From contig CP099418.1 in assembly GCA_024114885.1 (NCBI GenBank), forward strand, positions 682,001 to 746,000: DNA of 64,000 nucleotides. Direction: 5' to 3'. Numbering within the stretch: position 1 is the first letter of the stretch; every line of letters begins with the position of its first letter. This stretch comes from Septoria linicola. Lineage: Eukaryota; Ascomycota; Dothideomycetes; Mycosphaerellales; Mycosphaerellaceae. This document shows positions 12,301 to 24,800 of this stretch, piece by piece. The notes under the pieces were generated by a model, which saw only the letters and a program-made list of their open reading frames with translations, did no database searches and was not told the origin of the DNA. A program made the position numbers and the translations under genes.

Positions 12301-12400
12301 TCTAGTAGCTAGCGATAGATTTTACTATAAAGGTAGCGTATTTATAGATAGTAGTATTGAAACTAGAAGAGTTAAAGAAGATAAAAGTAGACTAAATTAT
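9400..12400 (-). pseudogene. hAT-family transposase relic
   Basis: Cut-and-paste DNA transposase of the hAT superfamily, destroyed by RIP. Read on the minus strand through TAG/TAA codons. Near 11410-11424 the hallmark VDG-W appears as VDG followed by two RIP stops, preceded by TSKVTIVVDG and followed by IDAK-YEAILDF. A conserved RERLSKLLFNIL motif and a RDRLIALIYDNA motif (hAT second catalytic Asp region) follow. The C-terminal dimerisation region at about 9650-9900 has NNELERYRKVDF, SKIA-DILYILVVGT and ERDF, matching the hAT dimerisation motif. Ends are approximate; a BED zinc finger was not resolved upstream. The gene points away from the H3-like relics at the other end of the element. Confidence 0.75.
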
Positions 12401-13331
12401 AAAAGTAAGAAAGAGGGAAGCTCAGACTGTCTATAAAACACGCTATAACTTTACCTTAGTACGACGTCTATAGTAGTTCTTACTTATAGAGAAGCCTAAA
12501 TTATACTAATTAGACGTAGTAAAGCCCCTTATCCGCTAACGATAGACTAGTTAAGAACTCGGTACTAATCTCTAGATTAAGTACGCTAGGATCTATTAGA
12601 TCTATAATAATAGACGAAAAGCTAATACTAGCCTACTCGCTCTTAAATCTAGTTTAAACTAGACTCTCGACTATAGCTTCGAGTAAAGTCTCTTCCTTAT
12701 TAAGTATATATTATTTATTAAATATACTATAGGTAAGCTTTACGTTTTGTCTCTACTATATAGATATAGTAGGTATAGAGAATCTATAGGTATTCTAATC
12801 GTAGTTAGTAGGAATTAGCTATCTAAGATACTCGATAAGGATTAAGAAGTAATTAACGAAAGAGGGCTTCTAGCTAAGAATATTACGTAGTATAGCCTAG
12901 TATTCTATCTAAAAGATATTATAAAGTATAGGTAAAACGCTATTAGTAATATACGACTATAGTTAATTAGTATATAGTCGGCAAATATAGTTAGCGCTTA
13001 AGATAGCTAGTAGATATACCTTAACTTAGCCTTCTAGTACTAATGTCTAGAGTAAGATAGCTAGACCTCGAAGCTATAGTATCGTAAAAAGGGAGCTCTA
13101 TATTATATTAGTAGATAGGAGTTTCTAATAGATAGGAAGACTTACGCTATTACTATATACTTATATAGCTATAAGTTTATCTAGCGCTTTAATCTTAGAC
13201 TAGAACTCGCCGATTACCTTATACTAGTATTAATAAGTCGCTCTACTATAGTTAGTAGAGCCTAGCGTACTAGTAGATAGCTTAATAGCGCGCTTAGCCT
13301 AAATATCCTCCTTTTAAGATAAGCTTAGTAG
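12400..13331. other. RIP-mutated stretch of the hAT element, content unresolved
   Basis: Upstream of the hAT transposase. Minus-strand frames read through RIP stops give long peptides, but no motif was recognised. It may hold the transposase 5' end or a further cargo gene. It ends at the Gypsy A insertion point, where the bases GTAG (13328-13331) recur just after the far LTR. Confidence 0.3.
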
Positions 13332-13773
13332 TATAACGTAGTAGGCGTCCCTATACCTAGTAGGCGAGCCTATAGCGGCTACTACTACCTATACGTATAA
13401 GAGCGATTTTCGAGCCTACTACGGAGGTTATAGACAATTATCCTTTATACTACTACTACTAAGGTTAGAGAGGACTACTTAGGTTACTACTTAGTAATTA
13501 TATAATATAGTATTATTTAATAGCTTGTTCTACTTCCTACCTATCCTCTACTAGCGCCGCTACTACGCGATTCTAATAGGCTTATAGCCTATACGGCCTA
13601 CTATAGCTGCCGACGTACACCTCTACGACTACGCGTCGTAGGCACGCCGCTAATCTGCCTACTATACCTACTACTAACTACTATATAGGGCTATCGCTCG
13701 ACTCCGGCTCTACGACCTACGTATAGACTTATATACTACTACCTCTAGGTTAGTTATAGGTTTACGTACTATA
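13332..13773 (+). repeat. Gypsy A 5' LTR
   Basis: Direct repeat of 30471-30909, starting TATAACGTAGTAGGCG and ending TTTACGTACTATA. Differences between the copies are largely transitions, as expected from RIP. The primer-binding site should start about 13774, but its tRNA was not identified. Confidence 0.8.
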
Positions 13774-14639
13774 TAAGGAGCCGAAGGTAGGGCTACTATA
13801 CGCCTTATAAGGAACTAGAAGTCGCGCTATGTCGCGCGTAATACGTCTAAGGTAACGTAGCCTTAGCGTAAAGACTTATTATATAGGAAGATATAGTACT
13901 ATAAGGATTATAGGCGGAATAAAGAAACGCCTTAGGAACTACTATAGTACTAGCGCGTAGGGAAGGTAACGACCGACTCTACGTAGCGTAGGCTATAAAC
14001 GTATACGGGCATACGTTTAATACTAAAAAACTAGCTAAGAAAGGGCGCTAGGCCTCGAATTACCTAAGGAAATTAGAATTATTAGTTAACTAGGAAGGAG
14101 CTACTATAGATTACCTATAAGGTAGCTATTTCCTAGGAGCTATAAAAGGTTTATCCTTAATATCCGTATTAGGATAGAGGATATTAAGAAAGTTAGAAAA
14201 ATAGTTAGAGTTACTAGCTTAGTTAAAATTACCTAACGTACGCTCCTAGCGTAGATAGTCCGGCCTCTAGAGGCTCGACGAGGAATTAAGTATACTAGAG
14301 CGCTATATATCGAGTCCTTAGATCTCTTTAACCTACGGACCGAAGGAGTAACTTATTTTTACGCCTATAGAAGAGGTAGACGAATATAACTATTACTACC
14401 TTACCTAACTTACTATAAGCTACTACTTCTAAAGTAACTAGCCTATTATATCTTCTCCTATAGAAGGCCGGATCTCTAATAATACTAAGGTAAAGAGCTA
14501 GTCTACGGATAGCGTTCTAGTAGAAGGATATATCGATACTCGAGGATAGCTAGCTTAGTTAGGACCTATTTAGTAACCTATAATAGGCACCTAGCTAGAG
14601 TTCGCTTCTCTCTTATAGTAAGTCCTCGAAGCGAATAAA

Positions 14640-15650
14640 CTAAAGCCGCCTATACTAGGTACTAATTAAAACTACTACTTTACTAGAGAAAATACTACTA
14701 AGTTCCTAGAGCGGTTTAAGTTAATAAGTAAGTACTATAGTCTCTAGAAGCCTTCGTACGAGGATACTATTAAGCGCCTTATTATTAACTACTATATTAT
14801 ACTACGTCTAGAGATTCGGCGTTTAGAGTATAAGTTATAAGAGATATTCGAGACTACCTTCCTTAATTACTTTATTAAGAGTAATACCTACTACCTTATT
14901 CGATCTAGGGAGTACCTAGAGTAGCTCTACTAAAAGAGGAAGGTAGAAGGTAATAACTTAAAAGAGTTCCTTCGCTAGTTCCGTCTTACTTCGGACTCTA
15001 TTAACCTAGAAGATATAAGTAAGCGTAAGAGATTAAGGCTCTTACTAAATAGAATACCGGTAGCGATATCTAAGAAACTCTATACTAAGTATAGAATCTA
15101 TCTATATAAGCTAGAGACCTATAAACTATTTAAGAAGATCTTTAAGTTAGCCGAGGACCTTATTAAAGGAGAAGATAGTTTCTAGACAGAGTAGGCTCGT
15201 AACTATAGTCAACTTAAGTTCTTATAGAAGTCTGTTATAGAAGGCCGACCTATAGAAGCTATAGAAGTTATAGTTAGACTAATATAGACTAATAACGACC
15301 TAGTCTATAACTTTAATAAGTTAACTATTAATAATCTAATACTTCTAAAGTAGAAGAGCGAGTATAGCTTAGCCTCTACGCCTATCTAACCTACTAGGCA
15401 ATATATATCGCCTACTATCTAAGATAATAGTAACTAATAGTAATAGTAGGCTATAACGATTAGGGCGTACTTAGGGTATATTTCGCTATAGGTCGCGGAG
15501 TATATAAAAGGTCGCTACTATATCTACTATAGATTAGACTATATAGCTAACTTCTACTCGTTAATCGAGTATATAATTACGTAAGGATAGTTAACCTATA
15601 ATATTAATAAGAGGTTAATAGTTAAGGGTATAACTAGTAAGTATATTATA
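14640..15650 (+). pseudogene. Gypsy A gag relic with ruined CCHC zinc knuckle
   Basis: Plus-strand frame read through RIP stops. It shows a retrotransposon-gag-like helical region (RENTTKFLERFKLISKYY, later GNNLKEFLR-FR and RLRLLLNRIPVAIS). The nucleocapsid knuckle is at 15516-15557, with spacing C-x2-C-x4-H-x4-C, but all four ligands are now Tyr codons (TAC/TAT), exactly what TGC/TGT and CAC/CAT become under RIP. The region 13774-14577, upstream, has no counterpart in copy B. Confidence 0.65.
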
Positions 15651-16899
15651 ATCTAGTATCTAAAATAGGATAGGATAACGCCTCGGATCTTCTATATTAA
15701 CTAGGTATTACGTCTTTATAGGATAGGAGGCTAGGCTATAGTATACCTAGACTACCTAGTAAGCGATAAGTAGCGTTAATAGTAGACTAACTGTAATATA
15801 ACTTAAGTAGTTCTAGGTTCTATTAAGAAAAGCTCCGATTAGACGCCTCGCGGTACCTTAGATTACTAGAATACGCCTACGGTACTATTAAAGCTATCCG
15901 GCCCTAGGAGCCCGACTACCTAGATAGGCGCGCCGAAGGTCGTATAGGTTAACTACGCGCGATCTATATAGATTATTAGTGTTCCTAGGCCTAAAGTATA
16001 CTTTATAGAGTAGGACCTTAATAGGAGATATACTAGGGTTAAGGATTTAGAAGATAAGGACGCGCCTATCTATACTAACGTAGTACGGATTAGTAAGAGT
16101 AAGGCTAAGGAGGCCGAGAAGCGAGCGCTAGTACCTATAATTCTAAAGTCTTAAGAGAAGGTACTTAAAGGAAGAATTTAGGCTTAGCGTAACGCTACGT
16201 ATATCTATAGGCCGACTAGGTATAGTATTCGTAAGGAAAGGCTTAAGGATATATACGACGACTTAGTCGATAGGGTAAACGAAGAGGATTAGTAGTAGCG
16301 AGATACTACTAGGTCTTAGACGTTAGAAGATAGTACTATCGACTATATCGATAAGGATATAGAAGACGAGGAACCTACTCTAGTTACGCCTTCTATTCGT
16401 AAAGCAAAGAAAGCTCCTAAGAAGTAGAAGCTAGATAACTAGGTAAGGTCTAAAATATACGTAGAGGACGATATAGCTCTAAGAGCTTAGAAGCTAGAGA
16501 TAAAGCTACTACGTCGTCTACTATAGACCCTATTTCCTATTACGCTTACTAAGTATATTATACTCGAAGGTATTAAGCTATTACTTAAAGGACTATAGGC
16601 TTCTATCTATATAGATAACGACGAGTTATAGGAAGCTCTTACTCGCTAAACTATAGATATCTATATAGCTAGTATAGAACTTAGCTAATACTTTAATAAT
16701 AGGCTACCTACTAAGATATAGGGATAGAGGTTACTACTATACTAAGTATATTCTCTCCTTAGAGAATTAGTGCCTAAAGGCTAGTATAAACCTTACGCGA
16801 GGTATAATATAGTTACTATTAATAGAGGTGTTATAGTATATACTAGTAAGGCTAATCTATAGGAGGAGCTATACGAGTAATTAGTAGTAGTCGACCTAT

Positions 16900-19800
16900 C
16901 TAGCGTTACTCGAGACGTCTTTATAGCGCCTCTAATCTAGGTAGATATTTAGTTAAATAGTAAGCTTAGTACTAAGGACGGCTTAATCGATAAAGGTACT
17001 AAGTCTACTATAATAGACCGAGTAGTAGCTAGAAGGTACGGATTAGCTATTTAGATAGATATTCTAGAGATTAACCTATCTACTATAGGAGGTCTAGCCT
17101 AGATAGTAGGTATCTATAGGAAGGTAAACGTTAACGTTTTCGGCGTTAAATACGTTATACTAGTCTTTATCTTAGTACCTTCTAAGGACGCTAAACTAGT
17201 ACCGGTCCTCTTAAGTAGAGCTTAGGCGATAAAGGTCCGCCTATAGTCTAAGAACTACGACGATAGTACTTAGGAGAGTACTATCTATTATAGGAATAGC
17301 GAGTCGGTTACCTTTATAAGTATAGTCGGGACCTAGGGATACTAGACTATCGATAAGTTTCTTAGTAAAGGTAGCGCTTTAAAATAGTAGGCGGACTCGA
17401 GCTAGCTACTACGATATCTACCTACTATATAGCTCTAGTAGGAATAGGAAGACTAGGCCTAATAGGACGCCTCGATTCTATCTAGCCCTCGAAGCTAGAC
17501 TAAAATCTCGATACCTAGAGCGATAATTAGTTATCTACTACGATCGAGGACAGAAGCGATAACCTTTCGAATAATACGATCCTTATAGTAGTAGAGTATA
17601 ATAGGTAGGCTAGCTATATTAGGATATATTACGCTTCTATATACTACTATCTATAGAATCCCTACCTAAAAGTTTAAGCCTTTACTATATATAAGCGTAA
17701 GGTAAATAAGGTTAAGCCTATAGACCTAAGCGTAAATTAGATAGATAGTAGTAGCGCTAGTAGTAACTATCGTTAGAAGTAGGAGTAGCTAGCGTAGGAA
17801 AGTAAACTACTACTAGGTATAGGGCTGTTTAATAGTAAGTACCTTATTAAGAAGTTCTCTAACCTACTAAAGGCGAGTAGGTTAACTCTAGAAGTAATAG
17901 TAGGCGTTACTACTAGCGTAGAACTATAACCTAGAGAGCGCTAGATACTAGAGGAGATACTCTTTAACTAAGAAGTAGTACTAGCGACTAGGTTTACTTA
18001 TCTTAGGCGAGTCTGTCCTAAGGTAGCTCCTCTTTATATAATCTGTATAGTAGAGTATATACTATAGTAATACCTAGGATTCTACTTGAACCTATCTCTT
18101 CGTACTATAGTAGAGTAGATACTATAGAAGCGTCTAGATATAGGAACTCTTAAGTTTAGCTATAGGGCCTATCGTAATCTATACTTTCTAGTCGCTAAGA
18201 AGGATATAGGTTCGTATCGTCTAATTAACGATATATAGTTAATTAATAAGGTTACGATTAGAGATACGTACCTGCCTCCTAATATAGACTTATTTTCTAA
18301 GCATTTTACTAGTTACTAGGTAGCTAGTATACTCGATGTCTTCTCTAGCTATAACTAAGTTTTATTAGACCTAGAGAGTAGAGACCTTACTAGATTCGAC
18401 TACGCCTTTAGATTACTTTAGATAATAACTATTCTATAAGGAGCGACTAATTCTATTACCTAGTTTGTCTATATAGTTAACTATATACTATTTAATTACC
18501 TATTCTATAGAGTACTACTATTTCTTAATAATTTTAGAGTTAAGGGTCTAAAGACTACTTATAATAATAAGGAGTTAGAACCGGGCCTCCGTAGGTATAT
18601 TATAGAGTATATCGTTAACCTTAATATAGTAATTATAGACATTAAGCGCGTAGGTATAACTATTACGGTTAAGAAGTTATAAATTCTAATACTAAGGATT
18701 AAGGTAGTAGAATACGTTACCGATACTATAGAGCGCTATCTAGATACTATCCGAGTAGCTAATCTAGTTAACTAGCCGACGCTAACTAATTAGAAGGAAG
18801 TACGGGTTTTCGTTAGTATAGTTATCTACTTCTATATTTAGATTCTAGGTTTTACTACTATAACGATCCTACTATATAGGCTTATAAAGAAGGACGAGGA
18901 ATTCGTCTAGACGCCTATTTATAAAGAGACGAAGTAGACCTACGTCTATTATCTAATCTAGGCTTCTACCTTAGTAGCTATTAATTACGATAAGGTAGCT
19001 AGCGAGATTATCGTAGCTATAGATACTAGTAAGATCGGATAGGGAGCGATCCTTATATAGATAGTTAATAGATAAAGATACCTAGCTAGGTACGAGAGTA
19101 GTATATAGAATACCGCCTAGGAAGGGTATAACGCTAATAAGAAGGAATGTCTTAGAGTTAAGAAGGTACTTACTAAGTTAAAGCCTTAGCTATTTAAGGT
19201 ATACTTTATTCTTAAAGTAGATACTAATACGCTCGTTTACTAGCTTAATAAAGGAGCTACGGATTTACCTAATACTATAGTTACGCGATAGATCGTATAG
19301 ATCTGGCTTTTTATATTTAAAGTTAGGCACGTTCTAGGTAGGAAGTATACTAGTTCTAATATACTATCTAGGAGGCTAGCTAGTACTAAAGATAAGGTTA
19401 TAGAGGACGAGGATAAAGAAGCTCTTATAGATAAGGCCTTCTTCTAGGTATACGCGTCTAGGATTTCCGTCTAGCCTTAAGGGCCTAATAGAGATAATAT
19501 CGATTCTATCTTCTAGGAGGATATTAATAGCGACCTAGGCGTATAGAAGTACTAGGCTAAGGCCGTCGCCTTTATCCTACTTCGTAGGAGACGCTCGAAT
19601 TATATATCTAAGTCGGAATACTACTACTTTAGTAAGATAGCTAAGAAGTTCTTAGTTATCGATAAGAAGCTATACTAGTAGCTATATAGATAGGCCTCTT
19701 AGTAGAGAGTTATTAAGGACGGTACGATATAGAAGCTAATCGTTAAGGAGATCTATAAGTTAAGTAGCTATAGAAATACCGATTCTATATACTATATCCT

Positions 19801-20868
19801 TAGGTTAAAGTACTAGTAGGATAGTATATATACGTAATACGCTATATATTTCTACTAGTACGAGGACTATAATCTAAGGAATAGTATACCTCGACCTAGC
19901 CTTATAGTAGAGGTATAAGTCTAAACTATAGAAGAGCGCTAGTATATAGATAGCGTCTATATCGATAAGCGAGAGTTCTTAATTATTACTAGAGAAGGAG
20001 TATTACGATAGCTAGAGGCTAAGATCTACTATTATACTACGCGAGGGGATACTATAACTAAGAAGATATCTACGAAGTAGATTACCGACTTTCTTTAGAA
20101 GAATATATACTACTAGTAGAGCGCTCTATTTAAGATTATACTAGATAATACTAATATTAATAATAGTATAGAGGTTTCTACGCTTCTTACTACGTATAGT
20201 ATAAAGAGGCCGAGGATTTCTATCTACCGACTATAGAGCGCCGCTATTATAGAGGTAGGATATAAGACTATCCTATCTACCCTATCTAAGTTATCTAAGA
20301 GTAGTTTATAGGCTTAGGTACTATACCTTCTAGCCGTACTATAGGTAGAGCGTACTACTTATAATAGTAGTACTAGCGAGACCCTTACTAAGCTAATAAT
20401 TAGTAGAGAGGTAGTACTACCTATCGAGTTAGAATACTATACTTTCGGAGTTAAGGATTAGGGATTAGTTCGTATATATAAGGAGCTAATTACCTTTCGA
20501 GCTAAAGCACTTAAAGCTATATAGGATATAGAGACTAGCGTCTCGGAGCGATAGATACGTATCTAAGAAGAGGCTAAGGACTACTATAATAATTCTAGAT
20601 ACGTAGATTACGCTAAGTTTACTAAAGGATAGTTAGTTATAATCTACTAAGACGATCTTAAGATATCTCGATCGGATAAGCTTACTTTCTAGTAGCGAGG
20701 GCTATATAGAGTCTTAGAGTATAAGAAAGGTACTATTTCCTATATCTTAGAAGACCTTAACGGTATAGTATTATCTACGTCGTATAATAAAGAATCTTTA
20801 AAAAATATACCTAGATATCGAGCCTTAGCTACGCTAGGTAGTAGCGAGGACGATAATATAGACGATTA
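16900..20868 (+). pseudogene. Gypsy A pol relic (protease, RT, RNase H, integrase)
   Basis: Polyprotein read through RIP stops. A protease-like segment occurs at about 16975-17060 (GLIDKGTKSTIIDRVVA). The reverse transcriptase spans about 18170-18700: FLVAKKDIGSYRLIND, LPPNIDLFSKHF, SILDVFSSYN, GATNSIT-FV, then FLNN at 18521-18532 where the catalytic Asp-Asp should be, and VKGLKT with PGLRRYI after it. RNase H is at about 18990-19400 (EIIVAIDTSKIG and RHVLGRKYTSSNILSRRLA). The integrase C-terminal region at about 20500-20868 includes RSDKLTF and YILEDLNGIVLSTSYN. The order places it in Ty3/Gypsy. The stop is TAA at 20866-20868. Confidence 0.8.
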
Positions 20869-21069
20869 ACCGGCTAGTAGGCTACGATATCTAGATACTA
20901 CTTAACCGTTCTAAGAAAGAGAAGAAAGGATAAGAGGAGGAAGGGTTATATATAACTCTCTTACTACTTCTAGTCGTCGTAGATACGCGGTTTCCTTTAT
21001 CGATTTCCTTTATTTTACTTACGATACGTACCTTCCTTATAGATTACTTTACTTTACTTTTTTACTTTA

Positions 21070-21346
21070 TATTAAAAGTAGAGAGCGTATTATATACTAT
21101 ATAATATTAAGGAGGGTATAGCGTAGTAAAGAAGAATAGAGGATCAATCTTAAACTAACTTATATATATAGTATAGTAGTAATATACTAGGAACTAAATA
21201 TAAAGTTAATTGAGTTAGTTATCTAAGAAGAGAAGAAAGAGAAGTAAGATATACCTCTTACTAAGCCTTAGGTAGATACCTCAGGCATCTAGAACTATGC
21301 TTAGAAGTCTATATCTAGACTAACTATCTAGGATACATTCTTAATA
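21070..21346 (-). repeat. Copia 3' LTR
   Basis: 277 bp, same length as 27090-27366. Most differences are transitions of the RIP type; this copy carries more TpA than the other. Confidence 0.9.
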
Positions 21347-21899
21347 CTTCTACTTATACTATATAGTTAGATCTTTTAATAGATTATCTATAGTACTTAA
21401 ATACTAGTCCTAATCTTGATTAGTTATCAAGTACTTACTTTTCAGACTAATAACTAGACAGTACTAACTATTAATCTAATAAACTTTCTATACTACTATC
21501 TCCTATAAAAAGGTAAAAGAAATACCTTCTATAAGATCTTCCTCCTCTCTTATATAGAAGTAGATTGTTTAGGACATAGACTATCTAGTAAGTTGCCTCT
21601 ATCCTTTCTTATAGCCAATTCTAATAGCTCCCTAGATTCCTTATAGCCTAGTCCCCTACTTAGTTATATTCTATATAGCTTCTTAGTTCCCTAATAGTCT
21701 TTAGGGTATACTATTCTTAGCTATAGGGATCTTATATTAAGCTAGGGAGTAGAGTGACTATACACTAGTAGAGGAGATAATAGCTACTATAGAGGAGGTC
21801 TTTAATATTAACTAGTACTTAGCCTTAGGGGGTATCTAGTTTAGCTAGGTACTATATAATAATATTATAGTTAGTAATAGGTCTAATATTAGTAAGGGC

Positions 21900-24800
21900 A
21901 TTTAGGACTTTATAAAGTCTAACTAAGGAGGAGTCAAGTAACTAAAATCTTTCTTTTAGACTCCTCTTAGTTTAACTCTAAGGCTTGGAGTTATCTTTTG
22001 TATATCTCTTATATAAGGTAGAGCTGCCTTATAAACTCCTGAAACTATAGTCTATTCTTTAGCTTAGTAAGACTATCTACTACTATCTCTTTTATATTCA
22101 TATATTCTATAGAGATAAGTCTGTTCTACTAGAGCTTTCTTATAGCATTATATAAGATATTAATATATTTAGACTTGTTATAAACATATAAGTCCTTAAC
22201 TAGAGTAAGGGCAGCTTAGTTATTACCTTTTAGCTAAATTAGCCTGATTCTAGTAATAGTTTCCTAGTTACTAAGGATCCTTAGTTAGTAAGAACATTCT
22301 CCTACTAACTCTAGGCATCTAAGCTCTCTTAAAAGAGTACTAAGGAACTGTAACTGTTTTGTATATACACCTATAGCTATATATTTAGCTTCTATTATAG
22401 ATATAGCTACAGATTTCTACTTCTTACTTATCTAGGAGATTAGTATACTATAAAGGAAGAAGACATATCTAAGGATTAAGACTCTATTAGTCTTGTCCAT
22501 TATATAGTCAGAGTCTATATATCTAGTAAGAAAGCCTTAACTATTCCTTAAGTATCTTAGACTAAGGTCTAGGTTTGATCTCAGGTATCTAGTTAGCTTC
22601 TTTAGAGCCTTTATATGTCCTACTATTAGATTACTAATATAGGAGCTTAATCTTCTAAGAGCAAATAAAATGTCTAGTCTTATAATAGTTACAAGCTATA
22701 TCTATATTCTAATAATAGATTAGTACTCCTATTTATTACACCTTTTATTATTTAGTCTAGTAGGCTTCAGACTTTTATAGCTGTCTATTAGTGAAAGAGT
22801 TAGTAATATAGTCTCTTAACCTATTCCTATCTTAGCTAGGTTCTCTTAGATATAGTGCTTCTAGTCAAGTTTCAGCTAGCCTTACTGTCTGTTTCTTATT
22901 AGTCTCATTCTAAGAATCTTGTCTGGTTCTCTAAGATCTTTAATCTTGAAGACCTTACTAAGTTAGTCTTTAAACTAGAGGACATCTTCTAGTCTCTCTA
23001 TAGTAATAGGTATGTTATTAATATAGATTAGGATTATTAGGTCTTTCCTTTTCTTATAGATTAGAAGACATAGGTCTACTTCTAATTGTCTAAATCCTAT
23101 TCCTTTTAGCTTTAATATACATAGCTGATTCTAGTCTCTTATAGCTTACTTTAGCCTATAGAGACTCCTTAGAACTTATAAGACTATACTAGTTAGTAGG
23201 TTAACACCTAGTAGTAAGATTATATAGATGTCCTTATATAGGGTGCTCTCTATAAATGCATTGTTTATATCTACTTAGTACAGAACTAGGTCCTTCTTAC
23301 AGACTATAGCTATAAATCCTCTTAGAGTATCCTACCTAACTATAGAGGCAAAAGTCTCTATATAGTCTACTCTATACTTTTAGGAGAACCCTCTTATAAC
23401 TAGTCTTGCCTTGAACTTTTTAATAGCTCTACTAAGCTTTCTCTTAATATTAAAGACCTATCTTAAGGTAACTAGGTTAGCCCCTTTTAGTAGGACTACT
23501 ACAGTCTAGGTGTTATTACTTACAAGTACATCTAGCTCCTTCTAAATAGCTTCTTACTAGAGATAACCCTACTTAGGATTACTTACTACTTCCTTATAGT
23601 TCCTTAGGATTAGAACCTCCTATTTATGCATTCCTGCTTCTTTAGTAGCTAAGAATACAATCTCTTTAACTTCCTCTAAGAATTCTAGGTCCTATAGGAT
23701 ACCTAGGTTAATAGAGCTTATAGCTAAGAAGAAAGCCTAATACTCTAGGAGCATTTCCTTATCTAGCTAACTATTCTAATCTAGCTTAAGCCTAATTAGC
23801 TTTAGCTTCTAGTCAAATCTATTAAGTTCTTAAGATACTTTCCTCTTTCTAAGGGTTTGCCTTAGGGCTATCTACTCCTAATCTACCTCTATAGTTTCTT
23901 AGGCAGAATTCTTAGATTCTTTCTTAACTTTCCCTTAGTCTAGGAATTTTCTATACTCTCCTACATCTTCTAGTAGAGGTAGAAGTTGTATAAAGAGTTT
24001 CTTTCCTTCCTAAACCTATACTAATAGCTAAGGAGGAGGAGGCTTCTACTAGCCTAGACTAGGAGCACCTAGAGTACTCCTACTAGCTTATAGAGCAGGC
24101 TAGCTAATAGTTCTTAGCCTTCTAATAGGTCTTCTTTCTAGAGCTAAACTAGGGAGATTCTTAATCTTAATATTTAAGTCTAATTCTCTACCTAGCTTAT
24201 CTTTAAAGAAGATTATATTAGTGTGCTACTTAATAGCCTTTATATCTAGCTCCTAGAACTTCTATACCTTTACTATATTATTATAGTATCTAACAAACAT
24301 AGTATCCTTTCCTCTATTTATTAGTTTGTTACTCCTTACCTACTAAGGCTATACTCTTGTATCTATATACACTATAGCTCTATATCCCTATACCTTAAGA
24401 TAGGAGACTATTAGTTTAATCCTATTAAAAGCTTTATTAGGTAAGAGCTTGAATCCCTTAACATTAGGTCTATTTAGAAGCTTGTTCCTTATATACACCT
24501 ATGCTTTAAGGGCTTCTAGCCAAAACTTAATAGGTATCTTGCTTTCTTCAAGCATTGCTCTAATAGAGGCCTCTAATGTTTGGATAGACCTCTTAACTAC
24601 TCTATTCTAGAGTGAATTGTAGGCCTTAGTTAGCTTAAGAGTAATTCTAAAGTCCTTCTCCTACTATTTAATTAAAGTAGTAATCTCTCTAGTATTGTTA
24701 GCCCTTATAGACTTAAGGAGTACTACTAACTACCTTTCTACCTTAATCCTCTAGTTCTGAAGAGTAGTTAGTGTATCTAATCTAGCCTTAAGTAGAAATG

